Below, in pieces: positions 42,586 to 47,214 of a DNA stretch of 47,214 nt. This DNA comes from Ignisphaera sp. GTDB taxonomy: Archaea; Thermoproteota; Thermoprotei_A; Sulfolobales; Ignisphaeraceae. The stretch covers positions 1 to 47,214 of the forward strand of contig JAPWTX010000010.1 in the NCBI GenBank assembly GCA_028275825.1. Direction: 5' to 3'. Numbering within the stretch: the stretch's first letter is position 1; every line of letters starts with the position of its first letter. Below the pieces are notes generated by a model. That model was not told the DNA's origin. It searched no databases and saw nothing but the letters and a program-made list of their open reading frames with translations. A program made the translations under genes and the position numbers.

Positions 42586-42816
42586 CTACTTCTCTATAGT
42601 CCAAGGAGTATATGCTGCTCCCGCCCATTTAGCTCCACACTTTGGGCATTGCCATATCCCGAAAGCGATTCTCTTAAATCTTGTAATGTTGCCACAGTGC
42701 GGGCATTGATATTCAGCATATCTCTTTTCCATTACTTCTTTCCACTTCTTTCTCAGGCTAGATCCATATCTGGCTCCAAATCTCCCTGCTATACTTACAA
42801 CCTTTGTTCTGCCCAT
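42586..42816 (-). CDS. rpl37ae: 50S ribosomal protein eL43 (L37Ae)
   Basis: This is a 76-aa zinc-ribbon ribosomal protein: GRFGARYGSSLRKKW near the start, then CPHCG and CPKCG (C4 zinc site, about residues 38-59) and WAGAAYTPWT at the end. It lies 58 bp behind rrp42 in the exosome operon. Confidence 0.96.
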   Translation of the reverse strand: MGRTKVVSIAGRFGARYGSSLRKKWKEVMEKRYAEYQCPHCGNITRFKRIAFGIWQCPKCGAKWAGAAYTPWTIEK

Positions 42817-42874
42817 AGATATTCTCCTCAGCTAACAAAACTTTTAACTTCTAGGTTAAAAGCATTTTGTTACA

Positions 42875-43702
42875 TTATGAGGAAAATCTCTTCATAAGTT
42901 CAATCAATTCCTTACCTTTATGCAAACTTATATCAATTGCTTGCTCAATCTCTTTTTCTGTAAAGAAACCCATACCTCTCTTCTGCATACCTACTATGTT
43001 CCCTTCCTCACTAACGGATATCGATATACTAGCTGATGCTATAGCCTCTTCCTCGGCCGTTGGATCTACTAATAGCACGTCACCAACTTTATAGACTGTT
43101 ACTGTAGCTACATATCTATTGATTGATAGAGAACCTGTATATCTGCTTTTATCAATCTTAATACTGCCTGTTACTTGGTCTACTTCGAAGTAAGGTATTT
43201 TTAGTTGTGCTAAGGCTAGCATAGAACCTATCATAGCCGCATCCACTAAATTTCCATCGTGATCCAGCACATAGATGTCTAACCAGATTATCCAGGTCTT
43301 TTTCCCTGGAATTATCAAAAGCCTGTCAAGTGCGATAGCTTTGGATTCTCTAAGAGATCTGTCTATTACTCTAGCCAGTTCAATTGCATTTTCATCTGGA
43401 GGACCTGGCTCAAAACTAGGTGAGGCTGCAGGTATGTACTCTGCATTAACTATTAACACCCCCTCTTCTGGATTATCTGGAAAAGGCTGTCCTACATCAA
43501 CCTTTATTCCGACCAATATTTGTGTATGTCCTAATTTTACAAGCACTGATGAATCTGCATTTGGCGCCACATTCTTAACCACTTCAATGTTTCTATAGTT
43601 CAATAATGGTCTCTTATCTATATGAAATCCTTTTGTTACAACGTTAAGTATTGTATCAAGTTTTATTTTCGGAATTATGGGGATCTCAGGTGTTGAAGAC
43701 AT
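42875..43702 (-). CDS. rrp42: Exosome subunit Rrp42
   Basis: This is the non-catalytic RNase PH-like partner of Rrp41 in the hexameric exosome ring. The 275-aa product has IEVVKNVAPNADSSVLVKLGHTQILVGIK at the start, the EFEPGPP-type loop (SFEPGPPDENAIELARVIDRSLRES) and a long C-terminus with DPTAEEEAIA. The gap to rrp41 is 12 bp. Confidence 0.94.
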   Translation of the reverse strand: MSSTPEIPIIPKIKLDTILNVVTKGFHIDKRPLLNYRNIEVVKNVAPNADSSVLVKLGHTQILVGIKVDVGQPFPDNPEEGVLIVNAEYIPAASPSFEPGPPDENAIELARVIDRSLRESKAIALDRLLIIPGKKTWIIWLDIYVLDHDGNLVDAAMIGSMLALAQLKIPYFEVDQVTGSIKIDKSRYTGSLSINRYVATVTVYKVGDVLLVDPTAEEEAIASASISISVSEEGNIVGMQKRGMGFFTEKEIEQAIDISLHKGKELIELMKRFSS

Positions 43703-43714
43703 ATAACCTCATCC

Positions 43715-44440
43715 TCATTCCTCTACTTCCACATATTTCTTCCTTAAGACCTCTTTTTGGAACTGGTAAATCTTATTAATGCCTTCTAAAGCCAATGCAA
43801 AGGCTTTTTTAAATTCATCCGGTGTTAAAACACCGTTGAGTTGAAGCATTGTCACTCTCTTCAATGATGGCATTGCCGCTACAGGCATGTCTGCTTCACC
43901 ATACATATCTTCAACCTCATTTAAGTCAAGTACTATAACCCCATCGATTTTTCCAACAGCTACAGCAGCCACCAGATCTAGCATTGGTATTCCTGCATCA
44001 GCTAGTGCTAGGGATGCCGCTGTTATTCCTGCTGTTCTAGTACCTCCTTCAGCATTTATAACCTCGACAAACACATCTATTGCTGCTCTAGGAAACTGTG
44101 TGCTCAAGATCGCAGGCTCTAAAGCCTCTCTAATGACCTTTGAAAGCTCTATTTCGCGTCTAGTTGGTGCTGGGCTCTTTCTCTCACCCAGTGTTGAGAA
44201 TGATAGCATTCGGTACCTACACCTTATTATGGCTCTATCAACCTGTTCTTGATGCCTTGGCACGACTTCTCTAGGTCCATAAACTGCTGCTAAGACTTTT
44301 GTACCGCCTATCTCTACCAAGGCCGAACCATCAGCATTTTTCAGTATCCCGACCTCCATCTTTATTTGCCTTAGATCTTGCGGCTCTCTTCCATCAATTC
44401 TCTTACCATTAATAATTAGTTGAGGCTTACTCTGTCTCAT
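43715..44440 (-). CDS. rrp41: Exosome catalytic subunit Rrp41
   Basis: This is the phosphate-dependent 3'-5' exoribonuclease subunit. The 241-aa product has [18 protein letters not shown] near residue 16, [19 protein letters not shown] and [23 protein letters not shown]. The catalytic stretch is [15 protein letters not shown] near 180-195, with the acidic active-site Asp. The start region overlaps the rrp4 stop by 14 bp. Confidence 0.95.
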   Translation of the reverse strand: MRQSKPQLIINGKRIDGREPQDLRQIKMEVGILKNADGSALVEIGGTKVLAAVYGPREVVPRHQEQVDRAIIRCRYRMLSFSTLGERKSPAPTRREIELSKVIREALEPAILSTQFPRAAIDVFVEVINAEGGTRTAGITAASLALADAGIPMLDLVAAVAVGKIDGVIVLDLNEVEDMYGEADMPVAAMPSLKRVTMLQLNGVLTPDEFKKAFALALEGINKIYQFQKEVLRKKYVEVEE

Positions 44441-45158
44441 ACCTTATCAACCCTCTTTTAACCTTTTCATTTATAATGAATTCCTTGATTCTCTCGGTTA
44501 AACCAATTATATGAGCCTCTTCCTCTATTTTCTTTATTGCTAATATGGCTATATATTCAAGATCGCTATTTGGGCATCTGAGGAGTATCCTACCATTTAT
44601 ACCTACCACAAACTCGCATTTTGTTTGTTCTGTAAGCATACTGATCATAGATTTCTTTCTACCAATAACTCTGCCAACTTTGCTTGGCTCGATCTCGACG
44701 AGAGATCCTCCAATAACTTTACCCAGACCCTTGTCCTGAACGGTTAAAGTGGGCAATCTTGATCTATCAAATTGCGCTACCTTTGCTATTATAACATCAC
44801 CTATATCAAGATATTTACGAATGTTTTCTAATGCAGGATTAAATGATTTTCCCAAGTAGTCTGAGGCATTTAATATTGCTGGGTATGGAGATTTTATGTC
44901 AGCAAGCCAGTAAGATAAGGTGACATCAATAATAATACCAATCACTACATCACCTTCTTTAGGAATGTATCGTCCCTTTAAACTTACAACTCTTATTCTC
45001 TTTTTCTCACCCTCTTCATAGTCCTGTATAGATATTGTTGTAACAATGTATGTATTTTCACTTAATTTATACAAGTTTGTTCCTTCAATGCTAATATTTT
45101 TATCTATTACTATAAGGTCTCCTGGTAATGCTATTACCCTCTTTACTGGGCTAGACAA
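44427..45158 (-). CDS. rrp4: Exosome RNA-binding subunit Rrp4
   Basis: It is the cap protein of the exosome. The 243-aa product has an N-terminal domain ([13 protein letters not shown]), a central S1 domain ([20 protein letters not shown], about 65-140) and a KH domain ([21 protein letters not shown], near 160-180). It begins with TTG (45156-45158), overlapping the SBDS stop by 8 bp, so translational coupling is expected. Confidence 0.94.
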   Translation of the reverse strand: MSSPVKRVIALPGDLIVIDKNISIEGTNLYKLSENTYIVTTISIQDYEEGEKKRIRVVSLKGRYIPKEGDVVIGIIIDVTLSYWLADIKSPYPAILNASDYLGKSFNPALENIRKYLDIGDVIIAKVAQFDRSRLPTLTVQDKGLGKVIGGSLVEIEPSKVGRVIGRKKSMISMLTEQTKCEFVVGINGRILLRCPNSDLEYIAILAIKKIEEEAHIIGLTERIKEFIINEKVKRGLIRYETE

Positions 45159-45849
45159 TACTTAGCACCTTAACTGTTGCTGCACCCCTTGTAAGCTCGT
45201 TTACTTTATTTATCAATTCACTCTGCATACCGGCTGGCAACTCTAGATCTAATATTAAAGAACCGTCAGCAAGCCACATGTTTTTCTTAACCTCTCCTAA
45301 TTTCATTAATTGTCCTGATACCCTTGTAGCATATTCAGGTGGTATAACAATTTCTACCAATGCTTTAGCTATTCTAATTGGAATCACCTTAGATATTGCT
45401 TTAACAACTTCTGGCACCTGCTCCTCAACTGATCTATATAGGTCTACACTTATTCTAGCCTCTTCCATAGCTTTTTCAATCCTTGTTGGGGGAATGGGTG
45501 TTTTGGTCTTTGGATCAATAGCTGATTTAGCAATTGCATATATTATTTGCTTTCTCTTCATTTCTAACAACTCTCTTCGCTGTTCTGTAGTTAACTGCAG
45601 TTCTCCATTCTTTACAATTTCAGCAGCAATTTTATATATATCTTCAGTTCCAAAAACTTCTAATAGCTCTGAGGGAGATGCTTTCAATCCTTTTTTTACA
45701 TCTTTATATACATAATCTCCCACTACTACCTCTTCGATACTTACTTTCTCACCTTCCCTAAAACGATAAGCTTTATGGGGGTCTACAAGAACTTCAAATC
45801 TCTTTCCCTTTACAATAAGCCTCGCAACAACATACTCCTTTTTGCTCAC
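45151..45849 (-). CDS. Ribosome maturation protein SBDS
   Basis: This is the archaeal homologue of SBDS/Sdo1, which works with EF-2-like GTPases in the last step of 60S maturation in eukaryotes. The 232-aa, three-domain protein has an FYSH domain with VLVDPHKAYRFREGEKVS near 20, then LTTEQRRELLEMKRKQIIYAIAKSAIDPKTKTPIPPTRIEKAM (about 80-125). The start is GTG, overlapping the psmA stop as GTGA (45846-45849). Confidence 0.94.
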   Translation of the reverse strand: MSKKEYVVARLIVKGKRFEVLVDPHKAYRFREGEKVSIEEVVVGDYVYKDVKKGLKASPSELLEVFGTEDIYKIAAEIVKNGELQLTTEQRRELLEMKRKQIIYAIAKSAIDPKTKTPIPPTRIEKAMEEARISVDLYRSVEEQVPEVVKAISKVIPIRIAKALVEIVIPPEYATRVSGQLMKLGEVKKNMWLADGSLILDLELPAGMQSELINKVNELTRGAATVKVLSIV

Positions 45850-46577
45850 GAAGTAACACCTGCTTTTTCTAAAAACTTCTGTACCTCTTCTGTCACTAGC
45901 TTCCTAAATGTCTTTGTTGAGACGTCTGCGATGCCTATTTCGACTCTTTCAACTTTAAGAGGTTCTTCAAGCGATGCCCTTAAAGCTCTTAAGCCTAAGA
46001 TCACTAGCTCCTCAACAGCCATCTTGCTATTGTAGTGCTTCTCAAGGTAACTTGAAACAGTTTGTTCTCCTGCACCAGCTGCAACACCATAATACTTGAA
46101 GTAGAGACCACTTGGCTCTGTCTTTATCAACTCAATGCCTTTTCTATCAATTCCGCCAAATATTATTGAAACTCCAAAAGGTCTTACCCCTCCCTGTTGA
46201 GTGTAGGCTTGCTTAACATCACACACACTTCTTGCAAGTAATTCAACGTCGATTGCCTCATCAAACGTCAACCTATGTCTCACCGCTACAAGCCTTGCAT
46301 AATCTATTAACACTCTCCCATCATGTCCTAATCCTGAAAAAGTTGCCCCTATATGTGCATCAACTATGAATACCTTCTCAAGATCCATTACATTATGTAA
46401 TGGTGCAACCCTTCTCCTTTCAGCTATTAGCACTACACCATATTCCGACTTTAGCCCTATTGATGTCCAACCCCTTCTAACAGCTTCAGCAGCATATTCG
46501 ACTTGATAAAGTTTACCATCTGGCGAAAATATTGTTAAAGCTCTATCATAACCCATAGCCGCAGGCATAAATGACAT
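45846..46577 (-). CDS. psmA: Proteasome alpha subunit
   Basis: This is the outer-ring subunit of the 20S proteasome. The 243-aa product has the alpha signature YDRALTIFSPDGKLYQVEYAAEAVRRG (residues 9-35). Its flexible N-terminus gates entry, and the C-terminal half has RPFGVSIIFGGID and YYGVAAGAGEQ. GGTG lies 7 nt before the ATG, and a TATA-like TTTTTAAACC lies near 46616-46625, so the superoperon starts here. Confidence 0.96.
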   Translation of the reverse strand: MSFMPAAMGYDRALTIFSPDGKLYQVEYAAEAVRRGWTSIGLKSEYGVVLIAERRRVAPLHNVMDLEKVFIVDAHIGATFSGLGHDGRVLIDYARLVAVRHRLTFDEAIDVELLARSVCDVKQAYTQQGGVRPFGVSIIFGGIDRKGIELIKTEPSGLYFKYYGVAAGAGEQTVSSYLEKHYNSKMAVEELVILGLRALRASLEEPLKVERVEIGIADVSTKTFRKLVTEEVQKFLEKAGVTS

Positions 46578-46997
46578 AACTCACACCATTTCGTTTATAG
46601 AAATTTGAGACAAAGGTTTAAAAATTAATCTACCTGATTTATTCAACTATTCCAGTCAAATTATTATGGATTAGTTTTCAGTACATTTAAATATTCTGAC
46701 CTCATCTTGTATTGAAAACTGATCTCTTTTCCATCTTAAATTGTGGTTTCTGTCAATGAGAGGTTTGGGCTGTACCCCTCTTCCAAATGGTTTAGCCCAA
46801 TCCATTACCTCAGCCCCTTCGAGGCTTATGGCTATGGATATGCAATTGATTATCATTCATAACTCAAAGATTTTAATACTCATTGCCAAGAATAACTACA
46901 TCAAAAACCATTACAGAACCCATCCCCACCCCAAAAACACGGCTTTCAATCATAAGCTTTAATAATGTTGTATAAGAATCCTTGTATAGGGTTAGGC
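46578..46997. other. Divergent promoter region with a hairpin
   Basis: Contains the psmA promoter, and TTGGGCT (46765-46771) pairing with AGCCCAA (46794-46800). The GC-richer block 46765-46840 might be an RNA but has no clear boxes. A TATA-like AAGCTTTAATAATG near 46953-46967 precedes the next gene. Confidence 0.35.
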
Positions 46998-47214
46998 ATG
47001 AGTTTCATTAGATCCTTTATAGCTATAGAAATAGAAAATGAAGCGACTTTGAAGAACATTATTGAATTGAAACATGAATTAGAGAATCTAGAACTTGATG
47101 CAAAGTTTGTTGAGAATGAGAATATTCATTTAACTATAAGATTCCTTGGAGAAGTATCAATGAATACAATTGAACAGATTAGAGAGGTACTAAATTATGT
47201 AGCCAATAATGTAA
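46998..47214 (+). CDS. thpR: RNA 2',3'-cyclic phosphodiesterase / 2'-5' RNA ligase ThpR (partial)
   Basis: The 3' part is cut off by the window edge, leaving 72 codons. The start SFIRSFIAIEIENEATLK and the motif HLTIRFLGE (residues 46-54, first HxTxxF catalytic motif of the 2H family) identify it. The enzyme opens 2',3'-cyclic phosphates of tRNA halves or joins ends with a 2'-5' bond. The ATG at 46998 follows a TATA box by about 30 bp, so it is nearly leaderless. Confidence 0.88.
   Translation, partial: MSFIRSFIAIEIENEATLKNIIELKHELENLELDAKFVENENIHLTIRFLGEVSMNTIEQIREVLNYVANNV

Overview
The window is a gene-dense stretch of a hyperthermophilic Thermoproteota (Crenarchaeota) chromosome. It encodes an archaeal-only set of information-processing genes: Sec61-beta, TiaS, aCPSF1, 20S proteasome alpha and beta, sn-glycerol-1-phosphate dehydrogenase, PCNA, PriL, LSm, the exosome Rrp4/Rrp41/Rrp42, SBDS, GatE and EF-2. 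The protein-coding part is AT-rich, and the stable RNAs stand out as GC-rich islands, as expected for a hyperthermophile. TATA boxes about 25 bp upstream of short or absent leaders, together with GGTG/GAGG-type ribosome sites, are archaeal. The gene set and S-layer type fit Desulfurococcales (Ignisphaera-like); that placement is a judgement from memory, not a computed result.

Layout. 1-1370: a GC-rich repeat-bounded region, the RNase P RNA (minus strand) and sec61-beta. 2140-6414: tRNA and rRNA modification (TiaS, Tsr3), tRNA-Val, a NusA-like KH protein and eL40. 6990-13767: a DUF357-cytidylyltransferase fusion, the psmB-aCPSF1 operon, G1P dehydrogenase, FKBP and CYTH. 13794-17381: a large membrane-anchored S-layer protein. 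17658-21753: NadM, RtcA, LSm-eL37, an MJ0936-type phosphodiesterase and intron-bearing tRNA-His. 21754-22653: a long gene-free region with palindromes and repeats. 22654-28704: initiator tRNA-Met, a TFB paralogue, PCNA and PriL with a small overlapping partner, an amidohydrolase relic and a PhoH-KH ATPase. 28738-34880: Taw3, GatE, AlaX, class II HMG-CoA reductase and a split-looking tRNA-Lys. 35051-46577: a long minus-strand run. From its upstream end it reads psmA, SBDS, rrp4, rrp41, rrp42, eL43, Brix, Pcc1, prefoldin beta, DUF3194, DHH, XPF, EF-2, HypD. This is the classical archaeal proteasome/exosome superoperon extended by further translation and repair genes. 46998-end: the start of a 2'-5' RNA ligase-like gene.

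How the genes work together. Most genes serve RNA maturation and turnover (RNase P, TiaS, Tsr3, Taw3, aCPSF1, RtcA, exosome, LSm, Pcc1, ThpR), translation (GatE, AlaX, EF-2, SBDS, ribosomal proteins, four tRNAs), proteolysis and chaperoning (proteasome, FKBP, prefoldin) and replication or repair (PCNA, PriL, XPF, DHH). Two genes feed archaeal lipid synthesis: HMG-CoA reductase for isoprenoids and G1P dehydrogenase for the glycerol backbone.

The least explained material is in the gene-free regions (1-809, 1379-2139, 6415-6989, 11548-12366, 21754-22653). These share at least three kinds of repeated GC-rich or palindromic sequence. Several copies carry a hairpin flanked by UGA...CUGA, like an L7Ae-binding kink-turn, and two copies sit behind an almost identical 39-bp TATA-containing promoter block. 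They are the best candidate here for an undescribed small-RNA or mobile-element family.
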